Shown: piece after piece, positions 21,307 through 33,100 of the stretch
Layout of the letters: every line of letters starts with the position of its first letter
How positions within the stretch are numbered: the first letter of the stretch is position 1
From: Sanderia malayensis
Taxonomy: Eukaryota; Cnidaria; Scyphozoa; Semaeostomeae; Pelagiidae
DNA length: 64,000 bases
Assembly (NCBI GenBank): GCA_013076295.1
Contig: RQOL01000718.1
Coordinates: 4,402,001 to 4,466,000 of the forward strand
Reading direction: 5' to 3'
Notes under the pieces: generated by a model
The model's database searches: none
The model's input: the letters and a program-made list of their open reading frames with translations, nothing else
What the model was told of the DNA's origin: nothing
Program-made: the position numbers and the translations under genes

Positions 21307-22134
21307 GGACACAGATATCTTCATTCTAATGATATATGCATTTGCAGTAAAACAACCACAGTCGGAATGGTGTATGCAAGTTGACCATGATAAATTCATC
21401 AGCATCGGAAAGATCGTGCAGTTCCTTGGCATCTCCACAGCCTTGTTGTTACCTGCCTTTCATGCTCCAACCGGCTCCGACACCACCAGTTATTTTTATC
21501 GCATTTCAAAGAAATCAATTTTTGACAGGGCAGTGAAACAAAAGTCGTTGCCCTTTCTCGAAAAATTGGGAGATGAAAAATCTCTTAATGCAGATGGGGA
21601 ACGTGACATCACTAACTTTATTCATAGGGCAATATACAACGGTAAAGAAAATGACGACATAGTCACTGCAAGAGTCAACCAATACGACAAGCTAAGGGTA
21701 AAAACAACACAAAGCATTATTCCTGATCCTGGAAGCTTGAAGTATCTGATTCAAAGGGCCAATCTGGCGACATACTACCTGAAACATTTCAGTTTACCAG
21801 TCGTCAAATAGGTCAGTGTGTCTGAAAGCGGCTGGATTAGAGAAGAAACTGGCCATTTGCTACCTTTGTGGTACCATGGGCCACAAATGCCCCGATTAGT
21901 GTGAAAGAAAAAATCGAGAAAAAGAAAGACGTCTGCAAAAGCGCCAGTTTTTCATTGATGGACACGAGCGAGACCTCAGATGCTGCAGATAGCGATGATG
22001 GGTTGACGGGAAAGACTGTTTTCACAGAGCATGGAGTCTGTCCTGATGACAAGGGTGACTATGATTGGCTCTACTTGAGCTCTGAAGAAGACTGTGCTGC
22101 TTATGACAGTGATGACGATGAATATATACCTTAA
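21290..22134 (+). pseudogene. Relic of an unnamed dispersed family with a YNGKE motif (copy 1)
   Basis: The frame 21290-21811 contains IIKAKDTDIFILMIYAFAV, LLPAFHAPTGSDTTSYFY, IYNGKENDDIVTARVNQYDK and PDPGSLKYLIQRANLA; after a shift GWIREETGHLLPLWYHGPQM follows, then a Ser/Asp/Glu-rich tail in the frame 21868-22134. The first blocks are typical of a widespread but unnamed invertebrate protein type (D.DV..L, LPAFHA.TG.D.TS). The repeated acidic residues of the first block recall PIN/FEN-like nucleases, but that is conjecture. It is homologous to 31380-32024. Confidence 0.5.
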
Positions 22135-22979
22135 TTGGTTAGATAATATCATGGTTTAGTATTATCCTCAGGAAATTTGTCTAACAAAAGGCCAACAGAG
22201 CTGTTTTCCAGGAGGTAATGTTTTATGAAAAATGACGGGAAAGGGGGAAACTTGATATAAATTTGATTTTAACTTCGCCTACCCCGAAAATACAGCACTA
22301 AGTGACAATAAATAAGGTATCTTTATTCAGAAATCTCAATTTTCCTTTGGTATTTTGGAAAAAAATTATGAATTTTTTTCTGACCACGCCCTGCCACACC
22401 TACCATTAAATCATTTGGGGACAAGCAGATTCGGAAAGAGCATCAAATTTTACACCAGAAAAACACTATCAGCTATATTCCCCTTCGATATTCGATAAAT
22501 TATGCCCGTGCACCTGTCTACATGAAATCCAACAAATATATTGACTGCCAAGTGCTGGTCCCAAGGGGCTTCCCATCGCAACACCGTCCTTTTGTAGTGT
22601 TTACGTGTTTATATGTTGCTAGGTCAAAAAAATTATCGTTCAATAATTAATAATTATAACAGTTAGCAAGCGCCTAGTAACACGCTGGCCTGCCACATTG
22701 ATTTATGTAACTTAATTAACCAGTAATCTTAATGTCGTTCTATGTAACTTAGAATTCGAATCAGATTTACCAATCCTTCACCTCTTTTCTGATTGGCCAA
22801 TTTCGATCCTCTTCTGGGTATAATTATTCCTTAGGTTTTCATTTTGTTCTCTTTCTGATGTACTACCCCGATGAGATGAGTGTAAGACGAAAACTTTAGT
22901 AGTTGTTATGTTTCGTTATGTTTCCGATTTTCAAAGCTATTTTGAAATCTATTATTGCTGAAATTCCAAAATCCAGCTA
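22135..22979. other. No gene recognised
   Basis: Intergenic, AT-rich, with no repeats that I could define. Confidence 0.5.
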
Positions 22980-23360
22980 CACGTTTTTTTTTTATAAGAA
23001 ACCGCTTTATAAGAAACTCACTGGTGAAAGGCCAAAAAATTTAAGAAACTTTCACTGGTAAATGAAAAATCACTAAGAAACTTTTCAATTTTTATTCTTC
23101 TTTGAAATACGGAAGATAACCACTGTGCATGGTATTAGCAATATCAATGGAGTAGTACAACTATATTAAATCGATCTTCCAGCCTAACCTTACTTTTCAC
23201 TTTTTTTCCGAGGTTTTTGGTCCTATGCGTGCGTTTTTCCAACATCCAATTAAGAAACTTTTAAGAAACTTTTACTAGTAAAATGTATCGAAAAACGCCC
23301 TGAAATTAAGAAACTTTCACCGGTGAAGCTTTAGCCAGGTTTCTTATAAAAAAAAACGTG
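22980..23360. mobile_element. MITE, second copy of the ACACGTTTT family
   Basis: CACGTTTTTTTTTTATAAGA at the left and its inverse (TTCTTATAAAAAAAAACGTG) at the right, flanked by TA on both sides (..CTA, TATG..). The interior repeats AAGAAACTTTT. It has no inserted element, unlike the copy at 12202-13160, and so shows the empty form of the family. Confidence 0.8.
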
Positions 23361-24077
23361 TATGAAACGTAAATCTCAATAAGAAATGTCAAATACAAAT
23401 GACAACATTCAAACACATCAAATATAGAGAAACGACCTGTTACCAAGATAGACATCTAGGCTTTCAAGCACGCTAAACACCCCCTCTCCATATTTTTTGA
23501 AGCACTCATTCATTTCAAAACATATCGTTTTAATCAAATGCTGGATGCTTTAGTCCTGGTTACATCACAGCAGCACTCATTTTAACAATGTTAACAGCTA
23601 GTATATCTTTATTTGACCAAAGGCAACGAAAATTTGTTCTTAAAATGTGAGAAAATGATTGGGCTCTGTACTTGCCTGTGCCATGTATTTAACGAGCTAT
23701 GTGAACAAGACCAATAGTTTAAAATTGATCTTGATCCTTCAGCTTGTAATACTGCTAATTTCGATATTTAGGTTATCATGTTTTAAATCACCAGGGTATA
23801 CGGATTGGAACTATTGTCGGACGATTAGGCTAGGTACCAGTAGCTTGTGAAAGTGCTTGTATCTATTTTAGGACGTTTCGCATTTGTTGTATATTAGACT
23901 TTTGGACTCTCAGTGCTTGAGGCCTGAGGAGTGCCGTTTCCTGTTGTTGATTCGCGTTAACGTCGGAGGCTCCGCGGAAAGAGAGCCAACAGAATCACAT
24001 TAGTTCCCAGGATATTGATAGAATGATTATTGCAGTATATTACTCGGTATGATGCATGTAAGTAATTTGAGCCCTAA
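23361..24077. other. No gene; left arm of an inverted pair
   Basis: Bases 23517-23551 (AAACATATCGTTTTAATCAA onward) are the near-exact inverse of 25879-25912; otherwise nothing is recognised. Confidence 0.5.
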
Positions 24078-24746
24078 AGCCTGGTACTCACTTGAGGTTT
24101 ATCACGATAGCGATAACGATTACGATAACGAATAAATTCCTTGCCTGCGGGGTATCATGTACTCACTGTCATTAGCAGTTGTCGTTATCGTGAAATAAAA
24201 ATGGCGGTTGAATGAAGCAAACTCCTTAAAATCATTCAGAGCGTTTGATTTCATTTTGCAAACGCTCAGAAAATAACCAGAAAGTTAAAGAGCGAAGAAA
24301 AGGAAGGTTCTGGGTTAAAGAAACAGTTTTAAAACAAATCTTTCAAAAAAGTCACGGGTTGGGACCAATAATTGAAAGATAACGATCCCGAATTTTGTTA
24401 AAGATATTTCCAAATGTGAAAAGAAAATTTGGGCCAACCATTTACTGTTGGGGAAGCAAAAACAACAGCAAAAGATACATTTTACATGAAATTTTCTGTG
24501 CCCCAGACACTGTTTTCCCATCATAAATTTTTCGCATTCCTTAGAACAAAAGACGGATCACGATTACCACGAAAAAATATCAAAACTTTTCCTTTTCTAT
24601 TCGTGGTAATCCTGCCGGTTTTATCACGAAAATCGGACATAACACGATTACAAATTATGTACTCACTTGGTTTTATCACGAATACAACCTAATCGTTATC
24701 GCTATCGTTATCGTTATCGTGATAAACCTCAAGTGAGTACCAGGCT
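24078..24746. mobile_element. TAA-flanked MITE with long GATAACG-rich TIRs
   Basis: The left end AGCCTGGTACTCACTTGAGG and the following GTTTATCACGATAGCGATAA are inverted at the right end, with TAA directly outside both ends (24075-24077 and 24747-24749). TAA is the PIF/Harbinger type of target duplication. The TIRs contain arrays of CGATAACGATAA, and the interior also has shorter inverted pieces of the same motif. No transposase is encoded. Confidence 0.82.
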
Positions 24747-25087
24747 TAAGTATTTACATTAACCGCATTTTCGTCAGGGGTCATCACGGTATCTATTATT
24801 AGGACACGTATATATATAGGGATGGGATGCATTGAGAGAGAAAGAGGGGAGAAGAAAGACTTCACAGATGTGAGAGGACTCTCGAGGTTCAATGGCAGGG
24901 ACGTAAGTCACCTCGCCGAGCCATTTGGCATTTAATATTCGTATGATCTAGTTGTATTGGATATGGTTGAATTCATGCTGGAAATACATAATGGAGACTT
25001 TTTACTAGAAGGCAATTCGTGTCGCAGAAAGATCGCTCGCAGCCACGCATTTATATGCGCGCCGTTTACAAGCTCTATAGTTTAATA

Positions 25088-25528
25088 CCGTAAATCATCG
25101 AATTAGCCCCCTGGGGGCTTATTTATTTTTGACGTTTTCGAAGGGGGGGGGGCTTATGAAGCTATCTGAAATATGGCACGAAAATTGTTGTTGTTACTGG
25201 GAAAAGATAACGGGAAATTGGTTTAGTTGTTCCTGCCAAGTATTTTGCACACAGAGATAATCAGAAGAATGCTTAGATATTGGTGAAATAACTGCCAGAA
25301 AAACAAAATCTTCTCGAACTTGCTGTACGCAACGAAAGCATTATTAAGAGTCCTCGAATATTATAATCTATAATTGTTTTATGAGCATTAAATTCCAAAG
25401 GTGAAAAATGCATGTCCAAGGGCATGCATTTTTTGTTGTATAGCTTGATAAAACGCCATTGGGAACCTCAGAGAGCAAATATCAGGGGTCTTATTCGAGG
25501 GGGGGGGGGCCAATTCGAGGAGTTACGG
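25088..25528. mobile_element. TA-flanked MITE with CCGTAA..GCCCCC ends
   Basis: CCGTAAATCATCGAATTAGC is inverted at the right as GCCAATTCGAGGAGTTACGG, with TA outside both ends. The subterminal GGGGGCTTAT and G-runs occur on both sides. Decayed related sequence (GGGGGCTTATTCGAG) is at about 34630 and 34848. Confidence 0.75.
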
Positions 25529-25624
25529 TAATAAAAGTCGGAAAATTTCTCGCTCGTTGTTTCTAATGGGCTATTGAATGAGATCACTTGCATCGTTTTT
25601 AGCTTATAAATTCTTTACCATCAT

Positions 25625-25885
25625 TCATTCCACGTGCCCGAGTTTAGGGTATGCGATGCCTTTTAAGAACTTGAAGGCTACTGCATCCAATCGTTCACAG
25701 ATTTTACTGCGTTTGATTTTGTCTCTCCAATCTTTGCTTTGGGCTGGGTTAGCTGGCTCAGTTGTTAAGAAACTCTTCATGGTTGTCGCTTCCATGAACC
25801 CAGTGTCCAGTACAAATCTCATATGCTTTTCAATCCATAATGAAAGTGACCCTTCAGGGGACTCACGGCCTATACACTCAAGCAT
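25625..25885 (-). pseudogene. Unrecognised open frame, 86 codons
   Basis: MLECIGRESPEGSLSLWIEK and following residues form a compositionally normal, uninterrupted frame that ends at GHVE. I recognise no domain. It starts 10 bases from one arm of the 23517/25879 inverted pair, so it may be a piece of a mobile element. Confidence 0.3.
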
Positions 25886-26066
25886 CTAGCATTTGATTAA
25901 AACGATATGTTTCGAAAAGTACACTCAGTTTGAAAGTCAAAAACAAATATTTGTTGATATGACTTCACCATTTGAAAACAAAACAATACCCAAAAACAGA
26001 TGAATAAATTTAGACAACCCCAGATTGAAAAGAAAACTAAATTAAATGCACGTAATCATCAACAAT

Positions 26067-26255
26067 TTAAAATCTGAAGTCAGGATCTTCTGGACAGGGA
26101 TTACTTTTAATATCCCCTGCTAGAAACAATAAAACACAATGATGGTGCAAATGATGATACAATGGCTTTTGGGACCTACTATATTTCCGCACAGCTTTTC
26201 TCTTCAACTTGCAGCCATTAATTTTTATCAATTTATCCCCATGACAAGAAAGCAA
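26067..26255 (-). pseudogene. LINE 5' coding fragment with decayed 2A-like motif
   Basis: The minus-strand frame contains HHHCVLLFLAGDIKSNPCP followed by EDPDF. Several metazoan non-LTR retrotransposons begin with a 2A-like sequence of the form LLLAGD(I/V)E.NPGP, which makes the ribosome skip a peptide bond. Here (26091-26126) the final NPGP has become NPCP and Glu is Lys, so skipping is not expected. Stops follow at once. Confidence 0.5.
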
Positions 26256-26757
26256 CTCCTGTGCTCTCTATCGAAATAAAAAAGGCGTTTTTGGGCCTTA
26301 TTGATTCTGGCGACGCACGAATAAAAATTAGGAACCAAACCAGCAACTGAGAATAATGACAGCTTGCAATTGTTTTCAACTGCATGATCTCATAATTTGC
26401 ATAAGAATAAATTTTGCGCGCGACTTTTTATGAGAGATTTGTATGGGAAAATTTTATAATTTCAAATTTCGCAATACCTGATGGTACAAGAATTTTTGTC
26501 CGGACAATCGAACCATTGTTATTTGAGAAACTTGGCCATATAGACTACACGACGCATGCGCCATGAGTCAAAAAGGACATCTTTTGTGAGTTGATAAGGA
26601 AAGGCGCCATAAATTTTGTTGCGGTTTTTCTTTTCTTCGCTTTTTCTATTCTTTGCTTTGTTTTTGCTCGTTCATCGTAGATTAATTCAACTGCGATGCT
26701 GGATATAACCCAGTGTAGAAATAAATTAAAAGCAAAGAGAGAAAGCAATTACTAAGG

Positions 26758-27192
26758 ATGAAGTTGTTAACATTCTATTTGTTGTTGGCATTTTCGGAAG
26801 TGAGCTTTCCTTACATGCAAAAAGGTATGAACTGTTTATATTTCACGTTTCATAATCTTACAAAAATTCGACTATGATGTATTTCATGAATGTTGATAAA
26901 TCTCTTTTTAATTTAGACATTTGCCAGGGTCGTTTAATATATTTGGTGTGCAGCAGAAGTGGAGCAAAGTTACGTATCCTAGATGCCATGTATGGTCGCT
27001 TGACAGCAAGCACTTGCCCTGCCTCGAACACAAGCAATACAAATTGCAGATCTAGCACTTCTTTGTCTGTTGTCAAAGCGCGGTGTGAGGGTCAAGCCAG
27101 CTGTCTTCTACATGCTACCAATGGTTGGTTTGGAGATCCATGTCCTGGCATATTTAAATATTTGCATATTCGTTACACATGTGCAAGCCCTG
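26758..27192 (+). CDS. VWDE-like gene exons 1-2: signal peptide and SUEL lectin domain
   Basis: Exon 1 (26758-26824) codes [17 protein letters not shown], a short signal peptide with a hydrophobic core, and ends at GTATGA in phase 1. Exon 2 (26917-27192, acceptor ATTTAG, donor GTAAGC) codes a galactose/rhamnose-binding SUEL domain: [64 protein letters not shown] and LHIRYTCAS. The eight Cys and the DPCPG.FKYL.I.Y.C end are canonical. The ATG is preceded by AAGG and is the first in this frame after upstream stops. Confidence 0.85.
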
Positions 27193-30100
27193 GTAAGCAG
27201 AACTTTTTGTTTTCTTTCAAAATTGTTCATCATTCACAAGAAAAAAGAATGGTCCTTTACCTTGACCTTAAATAAGTAATTAAGACATACACATTTATTA
27301 TAACATATCTACAATATGAAACATATCTCCACGTAAGATTTTGCCGTTAAGGGAAAAATTTTCATTTGTTGCGAAGAAAGTCTTTAAATACATAGTTTTG
27401 TTACTGAAATTAGGAAATTGAGACCTTCGAGTATATTCCCGACAAGGAAGCAAATATAAAATATGTTATAAAAATAAAATATGTTTCAACAATAGTGATG
27501 CAGTAATGAAATAGCATGACATTCAACATTTGCAGAAGTATTTGCACCAGAAACGATATATCTCGAAAATCTATTTCTCGTGATTGCGTATGTTCTTGTT
27601 TACAAATGTTCATGCTAAAAGATAGGATACTGGAAAGTCCCCAGGGTTTGTATATCTGCTTCCTACTTTACATTTAACAAACTATCATTTGATCACTGCT
27701 GTTTTTATAAGAGACCAGAGTGTCAACAAATGAGCATAGCCAGTTTCTCCCTACTTTTTCTGATTTTTGAGTATTAGTTTGTTATAACAAAATATTGGTG
27801 TGGTCTGAATGCATCAGAGGACACGAGGGGCTGAAAAAGCGTTCATCTGTATTATTCTTTGCGTTGCATTTCTTAAGTAATTTAATGTCCGATTTCTTAA
27901 TCGGATTCCATGAGCAAACTGTTTTTGTTTGTCTGGAAACCTAGACTGCGTTTTTGCATAGTTAGCAAAGGAAACAATCATCATCTGCTGTGTTTGTACT
28001 TTGTATCATATTACGGAAGATTTTTGCCCAACGCTCTTTACGCGGAAATTAATTTTGATTGGCTAACGCGATCGTTCTATGGGCCCATGGGGTGAGGGCT
28101 TAATAAAGTGGATGTTCGTTGACATTTGACAAAAGGGCCGCACTAATAAGTAAAGCCCCATGTACACGAGCTACTTTTCTAAATATTTGGAGGGATTAAC
28201 GAGTTAGCACCTTCCTTTTCCCGTGTACATGGTCTTTTTTAGAAATTCTACCAGCCAAACATTTTGGTAAGGATGAAAAGGGCCGCTTAATTAGTATTCG
28301 GATGCTCGCGAGCATCCCAATGCTAGTTCGCCGGCTTTTACTAAAAAAGGGGAAAGGGGAGAAAAACAGAGGAAAGGGGAGGAAAACAGAGGAAAGGGGA
28401 GGAAAGAGGAGGAAAGGGAAGGAAAACAGAGGAAAGGGGAGGAAAGGGGAGGAAAACAGAGGAAAGGGGATGAAAGCATAGGCGCCGACTTTTACTTTTC
28501 CCAGGGGGGGCTCAAAATTTGAAAAAAATTGGAAACATAAAAGGTAGAAAAATTCCCTGTCACTTTTAAAAACGTACAATATACACATGTAATATGTATA
28601 ATAAAAAAACAAAACATTGCAATAAAACAGATATTAACATCATGGTCTACAGTACCATCAGTTCAATTTTTTGATTAGTGTTTCTTCAACAAAATAAATG
28701 TGTTTTTTCAGATTCCAAACAAAATTCCCAGGGGGGCTGAGCCCCCCATAGAAATTTCCAGAGGGGGCTTGAGCCCCCAAGCCCCCACGTAGTCGGCACC
28801 TATGGATGAAAGGGGAGGAATCTGTTATTTTAAGAAAAATGTATGGTGGTCTATTCCGGGAATTTACATGTCAACACGGCTACACCAAGCGCCCATGAGC
28901 CCTTGGGATATATGGCGCTATAAAAATGTCTATATATTATTATAAAGTATACAATGGTGTAGCTGAATATGAACCTAACAACTAAAAGAAGTAGATACGA
29001 AAAAATCATCACGAATTGAAATGGAAATACTAATTAACATTGAAAGATATTTCAACCAATAACAACAAATGAACAGGCGTGATTTCTAGGGGGGGGGGGA
29101 CAAATCTAGACTGGTGCAACTGGTGCAACTGCACCAGTCAGATTCTCCCAAAGGCAGTGACGTAATCGATTAAAGATAACGTTCACACAAAATATAGTTT
29201 GCAACACAATAAGTGCAGACGAAATTATTTATTCGAAGTCCACAATGAATCCCATTGATATTTACACTTTCTGCGGTATATTATAATAAATCGACAACGT
29301 TCTTTGCAAAGGAACGGTGAACGGTGTTGGAAATCCATGCATAAGAATACGTGATGGTACTAACGATGTTGATAGCTGATAGTACTCGTTTTGCTAAAAC
29401 TCGGTGTTACATAAGATAGAGGCTGACTCATGTAAAGGCTTGGATCCTTAGAATCTTCAAAATTCTTTATTTTGAAGCCCAGAGTTTTAATTTTCAGAAA
29501 AATTTTGATTTACAAATCGTCTAAAGCCAGCCATTTTGATAACAGAGCTTACTCGTGTACGTGTAGCCGGTGAAAGCAATTATGAAATTCAAATTATTTT
29601 TCAATCAGAAAAACAGGCGCGATAGGGAAGCCAATTATCAAATCAATCATCGGGGTTAAGGTGCTACTTGAAGTCTATTTTAGATTTTAGGGCCCATGTA
29701 CACGAGACCAAAAATTCTTCCTAAAACAGTAGGGAGTGCTACCATAAATTCCAAATGCCAACGTTTCCGACTAAAATTTTCTAAAATCTAAAATAGATTT
29801 CAAGTAGCACCTGAACCCCGATGATTGATTTGATAATTGGCTTCCCTATCTCGCCTGTTTTTCTGATTGAAAAATAATGATTGTAATTCTTCGTCAGCCA
29901 GTGGTTCATCCGGATAGGCCTCAACAAAATCAGGGTCGAAATCATTCGCTGCTTTGCAGGTATCTTCCCCATCGGCCTCAAATTCCTCTATCTCTTTCTC
30001 ATAATCAGAAAAAGAGCTGGTGCGTGAACTGCTTTGCGATGAATCAGATTCGGAAGACTCCATTTTAATTATTTATAAAGCTCGATCTCTTCTCTTTCTT

Positions 30101-33100
30101 GTTCAAGTTACTGAGGATAGATGACGAGGTAAAAGGCCGGTTCTGGTTTCTACGTCACATTGTAGTTCTCAGACCCCTTTCGGAAGTGCGCGGTTTGGTG
30201 CAAAAAAACCCCAACTTTGGGGGCTATTTACGTCACTCTTAGTTGTTAAATTCTATTTTAAGATGCACCATAATGATCAGCATGTCGAAATTAATTGATA
30301 AGCAACTTTTGAGGTTTGGGTTATATTACACTTTAAATCGGTCAGCCACTATCTTATGTAACACCGAGTTTTAGCAGAACGAGTACTCCGCTATCAACAT
30401 CGTTTGTACAATCACGTATTCTTATGCATGGATTTCCAACACGGTCCACCGTTCCTTTGCAACGAACGTTGTCGATTTTGTTCCAATAAATATACAATTA
30501 TGAGAAGCGGCATAGAAAATTCTTCGTCAGACATCGTGCTTGTAAAAAAAAGTAACAGAGAAAGAAGACAACATTTAACCCGCGTTGACATGTATCACCG
30601 AGAAAACAAGAGACGAATTAGCATTGGGATGCTCGCGAGCATCCCAATACTAATTAAGCGGCCCTTTTCATCCTTACTAAAATGTTTGGCTGGTAGAATT
30701 TTTAAAAAAGACCATGTACACGGGAAAAGGAAGGTGCTAACTCGTTAATCCCTCCAAATATTTAGGAAAGTAGCTCGTGTACATGGGACCTTAGAAAATT
30801 TTAGTCGGAAACTTTGGCATTTGTAATTTATGGTAGTACTCCCTACTGTTTTAGGAAGAATTTTTGGTCTCGTGTACACGGGCCCTAAATTGATGGAGGT
30901 GCGCCCAGTTGAATTCTCGATAAAAGGGGCGTGATTGAAAATCTTCCGTCCTACCTATCTTTTACGGTGGCCCACAAGTATCAAGGCAAAACTTTCTTTC
31001 TCCAAGGCAAAACTTTTTAACTGATGCTCTCAAAAGATCTGTTTGAGTTGCCAGTTTGTCCTCTACATAGAAAGATGGCGGCAGACATGTTGAACAGTAA
31101 AGAGTGGAATAGTGATGAAAACAGCACAACAGAGCTAATTCACCTGTATTTTTATAAAGGATTTAGCTATAAAGAGATTCAGCATAAGAGATTTCAGCTG
31201 ACTGTGAAGCCACTGGCTACAACAACATCGTTGGTTTCATTTGCTGATTGAGCTTCAAACTGGTCACATTCATTTTTAGTACAAAGAAACAAAGTGATTC
31301 GCTTGTACTCTTTTCCCAACTTATTCTTATATTTCTCAAGATCAAAAAAGATTGCTTAGCCCTTATCGACCAGTTAGGCAAAACAGCAATAATTGAAGAA
31401 GACACCATGGAAAGGGCGAAAAAATTTATCCAGCTTCTGATGTACAACGGGAAAGAAAAAGAGCGTTACGTTGAAACACGATTGCAGCAGTATTCAAAAA
31501 TGAAGGTGAAAGCATCTGAACCACAATTGCCGCATCCAAGGTCAGTGTATGAAGAAATAAAACGCATCCTTTTTCAATGTTGCAGTTGGTTAAATTGCCT
31601 TAAGAACAAAGTAATTGCACTAGACATTGGGGGTTTCGGCTGGAAAATTGATCATGACAACGCAGTTGTAAATCCCATTTGGCTCACTGGAAGTCAGTTG
31701 CCCCAATCATTGATTCGAGAAAGGACAAAAACGAGAAGAGGAATTAATTTAAATGGTTCAGACGCTGATGAAGAATCAGAAGCAGATGTTGCAGAACCAG
31801 CACGAAAAAGGAAGAAAATTAGTACACGCGCTGCAAAAACACGGGATGATAATGAAACAGTTTCTGACCAAAGCACTGATAAGCAAGTTAATGTAGAATC
31901 GACAAAAGACAGTTCTGGATGGGAAGGCGACTTTATAACATCGGAAGAAGAGAGAACTGACTCCTCGGATAGTGACTATTTAGGACCTGTTCATATGAGC
32001 CCGCTTACCAGGCCAGCTCACTAATCGAGACAGATGTAAATTCTGTTCATTATGAGAAAATTCTGTCCCGCCTGCCGGGATAGATACTGTAGCATGATTT
32101 TTTGTCATGATTTTGCATGCGCAGTTGGCATGTTTCTGGCCCGGTAAGCGGGATGGAGTGTTCATATGGGAAATTTCCAGCCTGTCACGATTTACTCATG
32201 AGCATCGAGCCCGTTACGTAATCTTTATATTAAGGCCCCGTTTACACGGTACCGGTCAAGTTTTTAGCCGGTCAAATATTTGTACGGATAGGCTTCCCGT
32301 TTACACGATGGCTTTTGCTAGCCGGCTTTCTTTGATCGTCATGCGCAGTATGCTTTTTCATAAATCGTTGGCGCCAAGTCGAATTATTTTTTGTGTGTGG
32401 TGAGTGAAATGATTTGTTGTCTGGATTTTTATGAAATTTACGATCGTCTTTTTTATTTCTGAAAGTTAACCTTCGTCGTAAATAACAAAAAATTGCTTTT
32501 AAATTTTGAGCGCCAAATCTAGCATTTTCAAAGTGCCTCGCTTTCCTGACTTTTTCACCTCTTTATGAATCCGTACAAATATTTGCACGGTTAGAAGCGT
32601 CTACACGGTACCGTTCAAATATTTGATCGCTCAAGTTGTCAACTCGTCCTCTTCCTAACAGGACAAGTTTTTGCACGGCTATCGGTACAAATATTTGTAC
32701 GGATAGCCGATCTCGTGTAAACGCAACCCCTATCCGTACAAAAACTTGAACGGCTAAGAACTTGACCGGTACCGTGTAACGGGGCCTAAATATCTTCGGC
32801 AATGTTTTTATATGGAAACTTAATCTGCTGCGTTAACGAAATTATTTGCAGACGTAGCTATGTTATTTTTATGTTTTATGTAATTCTTTCCACGCAATGT
32901 TTATTTTTAGTTCCAGTAGACGTGTAATTGCGTCAGTATATTGAGATACATTCGAGTAGCAAACTGAAAATCTGATCGAACTTTAAGTTGTCTATTCCTC
33001 TCGGCTATTGGGGTCTGTGACAAGCCCGCTTGCCGAGATCTCGGTAATGCTCCAGTGAGATCTCGCCTGGTGGGCCAGCCCGCTTTCTCGTATGAAAAGA

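Noticed and set aside
23517..25912. 2.4-kb transposon bounded by the 35-base inverted pair
   Set aside because: The interior consists of unrelated MITEs and no transposase; the target duplication is absent and the arms are not at matching element ends, so I list only the pair.
28349..28472. CRISPR-like array (regular 20-base repeat)
   Set aside because: Uninterrupted purine repeats without distinct spacers, in an animal genome; a simple repeat.
28196..28612. 138-codon minus-strand frame rich in Phe/Pro/Leu/Ser
   Set aside because: It is produced by the GGAAAGGGGAGGAAAACAGA polypurine array and runs through MITE sequence.
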